From Planktotalea arctica (GTDB lineage Bacteria; Pseudomonadota; Alphaproteobacteria; Rhodobacterales; Rhodobacteraceae): a stretch of 64,000 bases of DNA. This document shows positions 7,716 to 16,254 of the stretch, in pieces (the first letter of the stretch is position 1; each line of letters begins with the position of its first letter). Under the pieces are notes generated by a model that saw only the letters and a list, made by a program, of their open reading frames with translations, was not told the origin of the DNA and made no database searches. Where the stretch lies: contig NZ_MUHR01000003.1 in the NCBI RefSeq assembly GCF_002105285.1, positions 1-64,000 of the forward strand, given 5' to 3'. Position numbers and translations under genes: made by a program.

Positions 7716-10136
7716 ATGCGCACTACTGCACAGGCAGTCGTTATCGGGGGCGGCGTGATCGGCTGCTCGATCCTTTATCATCTCACCAAACTCGGCTGGT
7801 CCGACGTGGTCTTGCTCGAGCGCGACGAGTTAACGTCGGGTTCGACCTGGCACGCGGCAGCGAATATTCACGGGCTGCACGACAGCACCAATATCTCGCG
7901 TATCCAACACTATACGATGAACCTCTATAATGCGCTGGAGGAGGAAACGGGCCAGTCTTGCGGCGTGTTCCAGCCTGGGTCTTTGTATCTCGCGCAGACG
8001 ACCGAGCGCGTGCATCAACTGCGCTTGCAAGCGGCCAAGGCCAAGCTCTACGGGATGAATTTTTACGAGATTTCCATCGATGAAGCGCGCGAGCTGAACC
8101 CGATGGTCAACTACGATGGCATCAAATGTGTTATGTACGAACCCGAGGGCGGCAATGTGGACCCCTCGGGCGTTACAAATGCCTATGCGATTGGAGCCCG
8201 CAAACGGGGTGCGGAAATTAACCGCTTTACGCCCGTGACGGCGACAGAGCCGCAGTTGGATGGATCATGGATCGTCAAGACGCCGAAGGGCGACATTCAC
8301 ACGCAGTGGGTGGTGAATGCGGCCGGTCTGTGGGGGCGCGAAGTGGCGGCGATGGCGGGGTTTGAATTACCGCTTCAGCCGACCGAGCATCAGTATTTCG
8401 TCACCGAGAGCATTCCCGAGATCGAAGCGTCTGATCGTCGCCTTCCGTCAGTGTCGGACCGCGATGGTGAGTATTATTTGCGCCAAGAGGGGCAGGGCCT
8501 TTTGGTCGGTGCTTATGAGAAAGACATGAAATTCTGGGCCGAAGACGGCACGCCGCTCGATTTCGCCCATGATCTGTTTCCCGACGATCTAGAACGGATC
8601 GAAGAAAACATGATGAACGCGATCGAGCGTGTTCCTGCGGTTGCGAGCGCAGGGATCAAGCGGGTCATCAACGGACCTATGATCTGGTCGCCCGATGCCA
8701 ATGTGTTGTTCGGGCCATTGCCGGAACTTGATAACTACTTCTGCTGTAACGGAATTATTCCAGGGTTTTCGCAATCTGGCGGCATGGGCCTGATGGCGGC
8801 GCAGTGGATGATCGAGGGTGAAACACAGTACGATATGTTCGGCTGGGATGTTGCGCGCTTTGATACTTGGGCCGACAAAGCCTTCACGCGCGCACGCGTC
8901 GAGGACAGCTATGGCCACCGTTTCGCGATCCATTTCCCCAATGAGGAACGCGCTGCGGGCCGCCCCGCGCGCATGCGCCCGGCCTATGTCAAGCAGGCGG
9001 AACTGGGCGCTGTGTTTGGGTTGAATTCCGGCTGGGAGCATCCGCTTTGGTTTTCTGGCGAAGCCGGGACCAAGGACACAAACGGCTTCACACGTCAGAA
9101 TTGGTGGGGGCCTGTGGGTGAAGAGTGCCGCATGTTGCGCGAGAATGCAGGCATCATAGATATCTCGAATTTTGCGAAATATATCTGCAAGGGCGCGGGC
9201 GCTGCTGATTGGCTCAACGCAGTTTTTGCCAACAATATGCCCAAAGGGATCGGGCGTTCTTGCCTGACGCCGCTGATTGGTAAACGCGGCGGGATCGCGG
9301 GGGATTTTACCGTCACCAAACTGGCCGAGGACGAGTTCTGGATCATTGGCTCGGGCATGGCCGAGCGCTATCACAAACGCTTTTTCAAACAGGTTCCGCT
9401 GCCGGACGGCACGGTTTTCGAGAGCCGCACAAATGACATCTGCGGCTTCAACGTGGCGGGCCCGAAATCGCGCGAGATGTTGCAGCGCACGACAAATGCG
9501 TCGCTTGCGACAGAAGACTTCCCTTTCATGCGTTCGAAATCGATCGAACTTGCAGGCGTGCAGGTCCTCGCTTTGCGGGTCAGTTTCACGGGGGATCTTG
9601 GCTGGGAACTGCACTGCGCCGCGGCCGATCAAGCGCGCCTGTATGAGGCGCTGCTCGAGGCTGGCAAAACCATGGGCGCAGGCCCTGTTGGCGGGCGCGC
9701 GCTGATGAGCCTTCGGGTGGAAAAAGGCTATGGGTCGTGGAGCCGCGAATACAGCCCTGAATACTTTCCGCAAGAAGTCGGGCTGGAGCGGCTGTGCAAG
9801 ATGGACAAAGAGTTCCTGAATAAATCTTCCGCCGCTGACACGATGGCGCAAGATGCGCGCGAACATATGGTTCTGCTGCACCTGAATGAGGCCGATGTCA
9901 CCGCCTCCAACGCGGATGCGAGCGGGGGCGAGCCGATTTTCAAAAACGGTAAAGGCATCGGTCGCGTAACCTCCGGCACCTATGGCTACACGGTTGGCAT
10001 GAGCCTTGCGCTTGGATTCGTTAAAGATGCGCAAGCGGGCGATTCCGTCGAGGTCATGGTGCTTGGCCAACCGCACCGCGCCACCATTCTGGCCGAGCCG
10101 CCCTTTGATCCGGCAGGCACACGCCTGCGCGCTTAG
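7716..10136 (+). CDS. FAD-dependent oxidoreductase with GcvT domains, dimethylglycine/sarcosine dehydrogenase family (paralog)
   Basis: The 806-residue protein has the same domain order as its divergent neighbour: dinucleotide fold VIGGGVIGCSILYHL, the SGSTWHAA segment with the presumed FAD-linking histidine, a central FAO_M-like part and C-terminal GcvT domains (SFTGDLGWELHC, LRVEKGYGSW). The start ATG has GGGAG seven bases upstream. The two proteins agree strongly in the N-terminal 60 residues and then diverge (GGFHTLNGD against NIHGLHDS), which suggests related but different methylated-amine substrates. Shared promoter space with the paralog suggests co-regulation. A sarcosine oxidase operon lies 41 kb away, so the organism invests in methylglycine breakdown. 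Substrate assignment is inference. Confidence 0.88.
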   Translation: MRTTAQAVVIGGGVIGCSILYHLTKLGWSDVVLLERDELTSGSTWHAAANIHGLHDSTNISRIQHYTMNLYNALEEETGQSCGVFQPGSLYLAQTTERVHQLRLQAAKAKLYGMNFYEISIDEARELNPMVNYDGIKCVMYEPEGGNVDPSGVTNAYAIGARKRGAEINRFTPVTATEPQLDGSWIVKTPKGDIHTQWVVNAAGLWGREVAAMAGFELPLQPTEHQYFVTESIPEIEASDRRLPSVSDRDGEYYLRQEGQGLLVGAYEKDMKFWAEDGTPLDFAHDLFPDDLERIEENMMNAIERVPAVASAGIKRVINGPMIWSPDANVLFGPLPELDNYFCCNGIIPGFSQSGGMGLMAAQWMIEGETQYDMFGWDVARFDTWADKAFTRARVEDSYGHRFAIHFPNEERAAGRPARMRPAYVKQAELGAVFGLNSGWEHPLWFSGEAGTKDTNGFTRQNWWGPVGEECRMLRENAGIIDISNFAKYICKGAGAADWLNAVFANNMPKGIGRSCLTPLIGKRGGIAGDFTVTKLAEDEFWIIGSGMAERYHKRFFKQVPLPDGTVFESRTNDICGFNVAGPKSREMLQRTTNASLATEDFPFMRSKSIELAGVQVLALRVSFTGDLGWELHCAAADQARLYEALLEAGKTMGAGPVGGRALMSLRVEKGYGSWSREYSPEYFPQEVGLERLCKMDKEFLNKSSAADTMAQDAREHMVLLHLNEADVTASNADASGGEPIFKNGKGIGRVTSGTYGYTVGMSLALGFVKDAQAGDSVEVMVLGQPHRATILAEPPFDPAGTRLRA

Positions 10137-10154
10137 AACTTCGCCAAGCCCTTC

Positions 10155-10243
10155 CTCTTTCTTTAAATATCGCGGGGGAGTCTGATCTTTGATCAGACGG
10201 GGGCTGGCCCCCAAACAGCGGGGCGCGTGCAATCACGCGCCCC
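10155..10243. repeat. Dispersed post-gene repeat, copy A
   Basis: The element starts with the core TTAAATATCGCGGGGG (10163-10178). It then has a perfect hairpin GTCTGATC-TTT-GATCAGAC (10180-10198), a GGGGGCTGGCCCCC palindrome (10199-10212) and a final strong stem-loop. Three related copies follow other genes at about 39.0, 49.2 and 62.2 kb. Here it lies between two convergent genes. Confidence 0.75.
10220..10243. terminator. Strong hairpin between convergent genes
   Basis: A perfect 10-bp stem, GGGGCGCGTG / CACGCGCCCC, closes on a CAAT loop. It lies 84 bp after the plus-strand stop and 8 bp past the minus-strand stop. There is no long T tract, so it may act as a transcript-end stabiliser rather than a classical terminator. 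Confidence 0.6.
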
Positions 10244-10251
10244 GCCATGTT

Positions 10252-10449
10252 TCAAGACCTCTTGCAGGTATTGATCCCGACCAGTCGATACAGCAGGCAG
10301 TTGCTCATCAACCCTGTCGCCAAAGGCACGATGCCGATTAGATAGGCCCAGCGATAGCTGCTCTCGGGGTTCAGGAAAAACCCGGCGATCAGCGCAAGAC
10401 CGATCACGATGCGCAAGATGCGGTCGATGCCGCCAACATTCTTTTTCAT
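10252..10449 (-). CDS. Small inner-membrane protein, DUF2892/YgaP-like
   Basis: The 65-residue protein starts MKKNVGGIDRILRIVIG and contains two hydrophobic segments (about residues 10-25 and 32-50), matching the DUF2892 membrane family found alone or fused to rhodanese domains as in YgaP. The start at 10449 is supported by GGAG seven bases upstream and by family length; a longer frame reaching 10524 would add residues unlike the family. It follows the fused valine-catabolism gene on the same strand after an 81-bp gap that holds a hairpin. Its role is unknown; in related proteins it anchors or partners sulfur-transfer domains, but no rhodanese gene is seen here. Confidence 0.8.
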   Translation of the reverse strand: MKKNVGGIDRILRIVIGLALIAGFFLNPESSYRWAYLIGIVPLATGLMSNCLLYRLVGINTCKRS

Positions 10450-10469
10450 AGCATGCTCCGATTCTAGAT

Positions 10470-10496
10470 GCTGCACGCAGGATAACCGCGTGCAGC
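10470..10496 (-). terminator. Possible terminator after the fused valine-catabolism gene
   Basis: A perfect 9-bp stem (GCTGCACGC / GCGTGCAGC) with a 9-base loop lies 35 bp past the minus-strand stop codon. It is not followed by a T run, so termination is uncertain. Confidence 0.4.
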
Positions 10497-10530
10497 ACAA
10501 AGGCTCGGTGACCTTGTCACACAAGGCGCG

Positions 10531-12447
10531 TCAGGGACGTCCGCTTTTCTCGAAGCGTGGCAGCATCGCGCTGAAATCCTGACCTGCGCCATCCTCGTCC
10601 TCGACAAATTGCGCATAGAGCGCCTGCGCCATCGCGCCCATCGGGGTATCCGCATCTGCGCCGATCGCCGCTTGCTGCGCGAGGCGCAGGTCTTTCAGCA
10701 TCAAATCGGCGGCAAATCCGGGCTTGTAGCCGTTGTCCGCAGGCGATGTCGGCCCAACGCCGGGCGCAGGGCAATAGGCGTTCATCGACCAGCTATAGCC
10801 CGAGGATGTGCTGACCACATTGAACATTTTCTGGCGGTCCAGACCGAGCTTGTCGGCCAGCGCGAAAGCCTCGCAAGTGGCGATCATCGTCACGCCAAGG
10901 ATCATGTTGTTGCAGATTTTTGCGGCTTGACCATTGCCGGACGCGCCGCAGTGAACCGCTTTTTGTCCCATGATTTCAAAGAGGGGCAGGGCTTTGTTAA
11001 AGCCCTCTTCCGCGCCGCCAACCATAAATGTCAATGTGCCGCCAGAGGCACCGCCAGTGCCGCCCGATACGGGCGCGTCAAGGGGCAGCACGCCCGCGGT
11101 CTCGCATAGCGCAGCCACCGCGCGCGCACTTTCAACGTCCACGGTCGAGCAATCCAGCAGCACCGCGCCCTTGTTCATCGCTGGGATCACCTCATCCGCG
11201 ACAGAGCGCAGGATCACGCCGTTGGGCAACATGGTAATCACCACATCTGCGTTCATGGCGGCGTCTAGAGCGCTGGCAACCGCCACTGCGCCTGCGGCGC
11301 TGGTGCCAGCCACATCAAAGCTACGTACGTTATGACCCGCAGCCGCAAGATTGGCCGCCATTGGCCCGCCCATGTTTCCGAGCCCGATAAATCCGATTTG
11401 CATGGCTGTGCTCTCCTCTTCGAATGTCAGCTTGTCCTTGCCCAATGGGCGCAGCATGAAAGAGACATCAACGGCAGGTACTTTGTCCAGTGCGTGTTTC
11501 CATTTGGGCGCGCGGTCCTTGTCGATGATCAAGGCGCGAATACCTTCGAGAAAGTCGCCATGCTCCATCGCGCGGTGGGTGAAGCGATATTCAAGTTCAA
11601 GCGCGCGCGGTAGATCACGCGCGCTGCGAAGGCGGTGGATCATCTCGACGGCGCAGGCCATGGCAAGGGGCGAATTTCGCTCGATGGCGGCAAGAGATTT
11701 TTGTGCGAATTCAGAGGTATCCATGCGCAAGTTCGTGCAAATATCGCCAAGGGTCTCGCCGCAGAAACTGGCATTGATCGCCGCCATATGTTGCGCCAGC
11801 TCGGCGCTTGGCGGCTCGGTGACGGCGGCCTTGAGCGCGCCAAGATCGCCGCTTTGCAAAAGTGCGGCTTTGACCGCCTCCCAAGCCTCTTCAGGCAGGT
11901 AGTGGTCGGCAAATCCCGCCAGAATCGCATCGCCCGGACCCATGCGCGCCGTGCACAGGCCGAGGTATTCGCCAAGCCGCCCCGGCGCATGCGCAAGCAG
12001 CATCGAGCCGCCCACATCAGGCACCAGTCCAATGCCACATTCAGGCATGGCGATGCGGCTGCTTTGCCCCACAATGCGGTGCGCAGCATGGCAGCCCACG
12101 CCGACACCGCCGCCCATGGTGAAGCCTTGCAAGAATGACACGACCGGCTTTTGATACGCGGCGAGCCGCGCGTTCATACGGTATTCATCGCGCCAAAACC
12201 CTTGGCCGAAAGCGAAATCACCGGCTTTGCCGCTCTCATAAAGATCGGCGATATCGCCGCCCGCGCAAAAGGCTTTTTCGCCCACCGCATCAATCACGAT
12301 CAGCGCGACGTCCGGGTCATTGGCCCAGCCCAGCAAGGCGGCATCGATCGCGCGGACCATGTCATAGGTTAGCGCGTTCAACGCTTCGGGGCGGTTCAGG
12401 GTGATATGGCCGCTGCGGCCGGATTTGCGGATGTCGATTTCGCTCAT
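10531..12447 (-). CDS. 3-hydroxyisobutyryl-CoA hydrolase fused in frame to 3-hydroxyisobutyrate dehydrogenase
   Basis: One open frame of 638 codons encodes two valine-catabolism enzymes. Residues 1 to about 340 form an enoyl-CoA hydratase-fold hydrolase (FCAGGDIADLYESG, FTMGGGVGVGC, PECGIGLVPDVGGS). Residues 349-638 form a complete 3-hydroxyisobutyrate dehydrogenase starting MQIGFIGLGNMGGPMAANL, with the substrate motif DAPVSGGTGGA and a GQAAKICNN block holding the catalytic lysine. They catalyse consecutive steps (3-hydroxyisobutyryl-CoA to 3-hydroxyisobutyrate to methylmalonate semialdehyde), and the next enzyme, mmsA, is close by. In most relatives these are two genes. The linker, encoding FEEESTA, contains a good Shine-Dalgarno (GAGGAG) before the internal ATG at 11403, so a free dehydrogenase could also be made. 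The start at 12447 has GGGAG upstream. Confidence 0.88.
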   Translation of the reverse strand: MSEIDIRKSGRSGHITLNRPEALNALTYDMVRAIDAALLGWANDPDVALIVIDAVGEKAFCAGGDIADLYESGKAGDFAFGQGFWRDEYRMNARLAAYQKPVVSFLQGFTMGGGVGVGCHAAHRIVGQSSRIAMPECGIGLVPDVGGSMLLAHAPGRLGEYLGLCTARMGPGDAILAGFADHYLPEEAWEAVKAALLQSGDLGALKAAVTEPPSAELAQHMAAINASFCGETLGDICTNLRMDTSEFAQKSLAAIERNSPLAMACAVEMIHRLRSARDLPRALELEYRFTHRAMEHGDFLEGIRALIIDKDRAPKWKHALDKVPAVDVSFMLRPLGKDKLTFEEESTAMQIGFIGLGNMGGPMAANLAAAGHNVRSFDVAGTSAAGAVAVASALDAAMNADVVITMLPNGVILRSVADEVIPAMNKGAVLLDCSTVDVESARAVAALCETAGVLPLDAPVSGGTGGASGGTLTFMVGGAEEGFNKALPLFEIMGQKAVHCGASGNGQAAKICNNMILGVTMIATCEAFALADKLGLDRQKMFNVVSTSSGYSWSMNAYCPAPGVGPTSPADNGYKPGFAADLMLKDLRLAQQAAIGADADTPMGAMAQALYAQFVEDEDGAGQDFSAMLPRFEKSGRP

Positions 12448-12613
12448 GGGGGATGCTCCCTCGCTCTTGTGGCTCACGTTCGCGCTTTTGTGAGGCTTTG
12501 GCGTCCTAAGGGCAACACCTTGCAGGCAATAGCTGGTGCGCGCGCGTGGATGCGTTGCGCCGTGTGGCTGGCTCGGTCAAATTGGTGACGTTATATTCCT
12601 GGGGCGGATTTAT

Positions 12614-13582
12614 ATGCAGCGCAGCGCAACGCGTATTGCCATCGCGGCCGCGACCCGTCGCCGTCCGCGTATGTTGGCCGATCTTTTACAATCTTTGCAG
12701 GCCTTGGATGTGCCGCAAGGGGCAGAGCTTTGCTTTTTCTTTGTGGAAAATGATGCAGAGCTGACAATATCCGAATTGGTCGATGAATTCTCGCGCCGCA
12801 GCGGTTGGAGCGCACGCGCGCTGCACGAGCCACGCCGCGGCATTTCGCATGCGCGTAACGCGGCGATGGAGGCGGCGACAGAGGCTGGCGTAGATTGGCT
12901 GGCCTTCGTGGATGACGATGAACAGGTGCGCCACGACTGGCTTCGCCTTTTATGGTCCGGTGCACGCGAATCGGGTGCACAACTTGCGGGCGGCCCCGTG
13001 TTGCCTGTTGCTCCTGCGCGCGGCAGCTCGGATGAGCAGAACGAGGTGTTGGCCTATTTCGAGCGCGCAGCCGCCGTGAGCGATGCACGCAAAGACGCGG
13101 CTATGGCGACGGGGCAACGCTTTGATCTGGCAACGAATAACTGGATTTGCGATTTGCACGCCTTCAATCTTGCAGGGCTGCGTTTTGATCTCAGGTTCGG
13201 GCTGAGCGGCGGTGAGGACACCGACCTGTCGCGCCGTGCCTATGGTGCGGGATTGAAACTGGCCTGGATCGCGCAGGCGATCGTGACCGAGGAGGTCCCC
13301 GCCGAGCGGTTGAGTGCGCGTTACATTTTCGAGCGCGCCCGCGCGCAGAGCATCACCAAGTTCCAACTTCTTAAAGCTGCGCGGCCCCAGCGTGCGCCGC
13401 TCGATGCTTCGGTGCAAGTCCTGTTCAAAGGTTTGTCCGGCAGTGTTCTGATCGCGCTTTCGCCCATTTCAGGGCGCTATAGCTATTTTCGTGGCATGCG
13501 TTCGCTTGGCATTGCCACAGGCTTTTGGGCCGGGCTGCGCGGAGTTGATCAGGCGAGTTATACGCGCGTCACGGGCGAATAA
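12614..13582 (+). CDS. Family 2 glycosyltransferase
   Basis: The 322-residue protein has a GT-A fold layout: an N-terminal IAIAAATRRRP strand and loop, the metal-binding acidic motif FVDDDE around residue 100, and a later acceptor-side block GLSGGEDTDLSRRAY. C-terminal basic and hydrophobic stretches may bind membrane. Family enzymes transfer sugars from nucleotide donors to polysaccharide, lipid or protein acceptors; the donor and acceptor cannot be told here. The ATG at 12614 is preferred over the upstream frame opening at 12536 because GGCGGA precedes it and the fold begins immediately after. It stands alone, divergent from the fused valine gene and separated from mmsA by a terminator, so there is no operon context. 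Confidence 0.82.
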   Translation: MQRSATRIAIAAATRRRPRMLADLLQSLQALDVPQGAELCFFFVENDAELTISELVDEFSRRSGWSARALHEPRRGISHARNAAMEAATEAGVDWLAFVDDDEQVRHDWLRLLWSGARESGAQLAGGPVLPVAPARGSSDEQNEVLAYFERAAAVSDARKDAAMATGQRFDLATNNWICDLHAFNLAGLRFDLRFGLSGGEDTDLSRRAYGAGLKLAWIAQAIVTEEVPAERLSARYIFERARAQSITKFQLLKAARPQRAPLDASVQVLFKGLSGSVLIALSPISGRYSYFRGMRSLGIATGFWAGLRGVDQASYTRVTGE

Positions 13583-13624
13583 GCCAGCGGCCCTGCGGGG
13601 CGAGTTTATTGGCAAGATTAAGAA

Positions 13625-13653
13625 CGGGCGCGCCTATGATTTGAGCGCGCCCG
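13625..13653. terminator. Bidirectional terminator between convergent glycosyltransferase and mmsA
   Basis: A 9-bp perfect stem (CGGGCGCGC / GCGCGCCCG) with an 11-base loop lies between the two stop codons. It is followed by a T-rich CTTTGGTTT on the plus side. Confidence 0.7.
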
Positions 13654-13660
13654 CTTTGGT

Positions 13661-15160
13661 TTAGTCCATCGGTTTGAAGTTGAACTCGCCGCCTTGTTTG
13701 ATGCCCGAGGGCCAGCGCGCCGTGACTGTCTTGGTGCGTGTGTAGAATTTGAACGCATCGGGGCCATGCTGGTTAAGATCACCGAAGACGGATTTCTTCC
13801 AGCCGCCAAAGGTGTGGTAGGCCAATGGTACCGGGATGGGCACGTTGATGCCGATCATGCCGACGTTAACGCGGGATGCGAAATCGCGCGCGGCGTCACC
13901 GTCACGGGTGAAGATCGCGGTGCCGTTACCGTATTCATGATCCATCGCAAGTTTCAGCGCTTCTTCATAAGAACCGGCGCGTACGGTGGACAGAACCGGG
14001 CCGAAGATCTCGTATTTGTAGATGTCCATGTCAGGTGTGACGCGGTCGAACAGATGCGGGCCGACGAAAAAGCCGTCCTCGTAGCCTTGCAGGCTGAAGC
14101 CGCGCCCGTCCACGACAAGCTCTGCACCTTGATCGATACCGGTTTGCACGAGGCGTTCGATGTTGGTTTTAGCAGCGGATGTGACCACGGGGCCGTAATC
14201 CACGTCATTACCAGAGGTATAGGGGCCGACTTTCAGCTTTTCGATGCGCGGCACCAGTGCGGCAATCAAGCGATCAGCAGTTTCTTCGCCAACGGGAACA
14301 GCGACGGAAATCGCCATGCAGCGCTCGCCAGCAGCGCCGTAGCCAGCGCCGATGAGGGCATCCGCAGCTTGTTCGATATCGGCGTCGGGCATGATGATCA
14401 TGTGGTTCTTCGCGCCGCCGAAGCACTGCACGCGTTTGCCGTTGGCGCAGCCCGTCGCGTAGATGTACTCCGCAATCGGCGTCGAGCCGACGAAGCCAAC
14501 GGATTGAATGATGTCGTCGTGCAGAATCGCATCGACCGCTTCCTTGTCGCCGTTCACCACTTGGATGATGCCTTTGGGCAGGCCCGCTTCTTCGAGCAGT
14601 TCGGCAAGCATCAAGGGCACGGAGGGATCACGCTCGGAGGGTTTCAGAATGAAGGCGTTGCCGCAAGCAATCGCGGGTGCGAACATCCACATGGGGATCA
14701 TTGCGGGGAAGTTGAACGGGGTGATTCCTGCGGTAACGCCAAGGGCTTGGCGCATGGAGTACATGTCGATGCCGGGGCCTGCCGCATCGGTGTAATCCCC
14801 CTTAAGCAATTCAGGTGCGCCGATGCAATATTCCACAACCTCGAGGCCGCGCTGCACATCGCCCTTGGCATCTGGAATGGTCTTGCCGTGCTCGCGCGAG
14901 AGCGCCTCGGCGAGCTTGTCCATGTCGCGGTTGAGCAGACCGACGAACGCCATCATCACGCGGGCGCGGCGCTGCGGGTTGGTCGCGGCCCAAGCGGGCT
15001 GGGCGGCGGCGGCGATAGCAACGGCCATGGCCATTTCCGCGCCATTGGCGAGCGGCACCTTGGCCTGCACTTCGCCTGTTGCGGGGTTGTAGACGTCTGC
15101 GAACCGCCCGGACGTGCCTTTGACGTGCGCGCCGTCAATATAATGTGTGAGTTCTTGCAT
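13661..15160 (-). CDS. mmsA: Methylmalonate-semialdehyde dehydrogenase (CoA-acylating)
   Basis: The 499-residue protein is a full-length aldehyde dehydrogenase of the MmsA type, with the NAD-binding GSTPIAEYIY segment, the catalytic cysteine in AAGERCMAISVAV, and the C-terminal FGGWKKSVFGD block. MmsA converts methylmalonate semialdehyde, CoA and NAD to propionyl-CoA (or malonate semialdehyde to acetyl-CoA), closing the valine pathway started by the fused enzyme nearby on the same strand. The start has AAGGA nine bases upstream. It is transcribed divergently from a LysR gene across a 102-bp region containing paired direct repeats, which suggests control by that regulator. Identity is secure. 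Confidence 0.95.
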   Translation of the reverse strand: MQELTHYIDGAHVKGTSGRFADVYNPATGEVQAKVPLANGAEMAMAVAIAAAAQPAWAATNPQRRARVMMAFVGLLNRDMDKLAEALSREHGKTIPDAKGDVQRGLEVVEYCIGAPELLKGDYTDAAGPGIDMYSMRQALGVTAGITPFNFPAMIPMWMFAPAIACGNAFILKPSERDPSVPLMLAELLEEAGLPKGIIQVVNGDKEAVDAILHDDIIQSVGFVGSTPIAEYIYATGCANGKRVQCFGGAKNHMIIMPDADIEQAADALIGAGYGAAGERCMAISVAVPVGEETADRLIAALVPRIEKLKVGPYTSGNDVDYGPVVTSAAKTNIERLVQTGIDQGAELVVDGRGFSLQGYEDGFFVGPHLFDRVTPDMDIYKYEIFGPVLSTVRAGSYEEALKLAMDHEYGNGTAIFTRDGDAARDFASRVNVGMIGINVPIPVPLAYHTFGGWKKSVFGDLNQHGPDAFKFYTRTKTVTARWPSGIKQGGEFNFKPMD

Positions 15161-15196
15161 GGATCGATCCTTTGGTTGATTAGGGCCAGTTTAATC

Positions 15197-15250
15197 TTGC
15201 AAAAATGCCTTGAATAGGGGCAAGTTCGCTGAAGGGTTTTGCAAAAACGC
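15197..15250. promoter_or_regulatory. Paired direct repeats in the mmsA-LysR divergent promoter
   Basis: TTGCAAAAATGC (15197-15208) and TTGCAAAAACGC (15239-15250) match at 11 of 12 bases and are exactly 42 bp apart, four helical turns. Between them is an imperfect inverted repeat TGCC-N9-GGCA. This layout fits LysR-type binding on one DNA face, but the second copy lies only 13 bp before the LysR start, which fits autorepression. Confidence 0.5.
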
Positions 15251-15262
15251 AAGGGGTGGGCC

Positions 15263-16177
15263 GTGGCACAGAATTGGGATGATCTGCGCGTGTTTCTCAG
15301 TGTAGCGCGCGGGCAGAGCCTTTCGGCGGCAGGCAAGCAGTTGCGCATCGATCCGGCAACGGTTGGTCGGCGCATCGCGCGCCTCGAGCAGCGCATGGGA
15401 ACGGCCTTGTTCGCCAAATCCCCCCTTGGATATGAGTTGAGCGTTGCGGGTGCGCGGCTTTTGCCGCTGGCGGAGCAGGCCGAACAGGCGATGGGCGCGG
15501 CGGGAGATTTGATGGTGCAGGGCGGTGCGCGCGCAGGGGAAATCAGCGGCTCGATCCGCATCGGCGCGCCGGATGGCTGTGCCAATTTCCTTTTACCTCA
15601 GGTCTGCGCGCGCATCGTTGCGGCGCACCCTGATCTGGACGTGCAAATTGTGGCGCTGCCGCGTGTTGTGAACCTGTCCAAACGCGAAGCTGACATGGCG
15701 ATCACGGTCAGCGCACCCAGCGCAGGGCGCTTAACGGTTCAGAAACTTTGCGATTATAAACTGCACCTTGCGGCAAGTCCGGAATATCTGGCCAAAGCCG
15801 CGAAATTGCGAACCAAACAGGATCTGAAGGGGCATCGGATGATCGGGTATATTCCCGATATGATCTTTGACAAGGAACTCGACTATCTCGGTGCGCTGGG
15901 GGTGGAACGTGTGCCGCTGGCCTCCAATTCGGTGGCGGTGCAGTTCCACGCTATACGCCAGGGCGCAGGCCTTGGGGTGGTGCATGATTTTGCCCTGCCA
16001 AGCGCGCCTGTTCTGCAACGTGTTCTGATGCAGGAGGTGAGCCTGCTGCGCAGTTTCTATCTTGTGCGACATAGCTCTGATCGCCGGCTTCAGCGCCTGA
16101 ACCGCTTTGCCGAGGCGCTGGTGAGCGGTGTTCGCGCGGAAATCAGCCATCTGGAGGGCCTTTGCGCTGCGCGGTGA
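15263..16177 (+). CDS. LysR-family transcriptional regulator, probable regulator of mmsA
   Basis: The 304-residue protein has an N-terminal winged helix-turn-helix (WDDLRVFLSVARGQSLSAAG, then DPATVGRRIARLEQRMG) and a C-terminal LysR substrate domain from about residue 90. A GTG start at 15263 is chosen because AAGGGG lies just upstream and the protein then begins MAQNWDDLRVF, typical for the family; a TTG at 15239 would add eight unlikely residues. LysR genes usually control the divergent neighbour, so the likely target is mmsA, perhaps responding to a valine-pathway intermediate. That link is inference from position. Confidence 0.87.
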   Translation: MAQNWDDLRVFLSVARGQSLSAAGKQLRIDPATVGRRIARLEQRMGTALFAKSPLGYELSVAGARLLPLAEQAEQAMGAAGDLMVQGGARAGEISGSIRIGAPDGCANFLLPQVCARIVAAHPDLDVQIVALPRVVNLSKREADMAITVSAPSAGRLTVQKLCDYKLHLAASPEYLAKAAKLRTKQDLKGHRMIGYIPDMIFDKELDYLGALGVERVPLASNSVAVQFHAIRQGAGLGVVHDFALPSAPVLQRVLMQEVSLLRSFYLVRHSSDRRLQRLNRFAEALVSGVRAEISHLEGLCAAR

Positions 16178-16254
16178 TGCGACGCTTGCTTGACAGACCT
16201 GCAAATTGCGTAAACTCTATCAAAAGCGCAATAAAATTACCGGAGGACCGCCCA

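Noticed and set aside
8589-10232. 547-codon minus-strand frame opposite the second DMGDH-type gene
   Set aside because: Antisense shadow of a gene with clear FAD and GcvT motifs; His/Ala/Arg-rich composition typical of shadows.
10220-10243. Hairpin as a riboswitch or small RNA
   Set aside because: It lies between convergent stop codons and is best explained as a gene-end hairpin.
13694-15217. 507-codon plus-strand frame opposite mmsA
   Set aside because: Antisense shadow; mmsA has a catalytic cysteine, full length and a good start.
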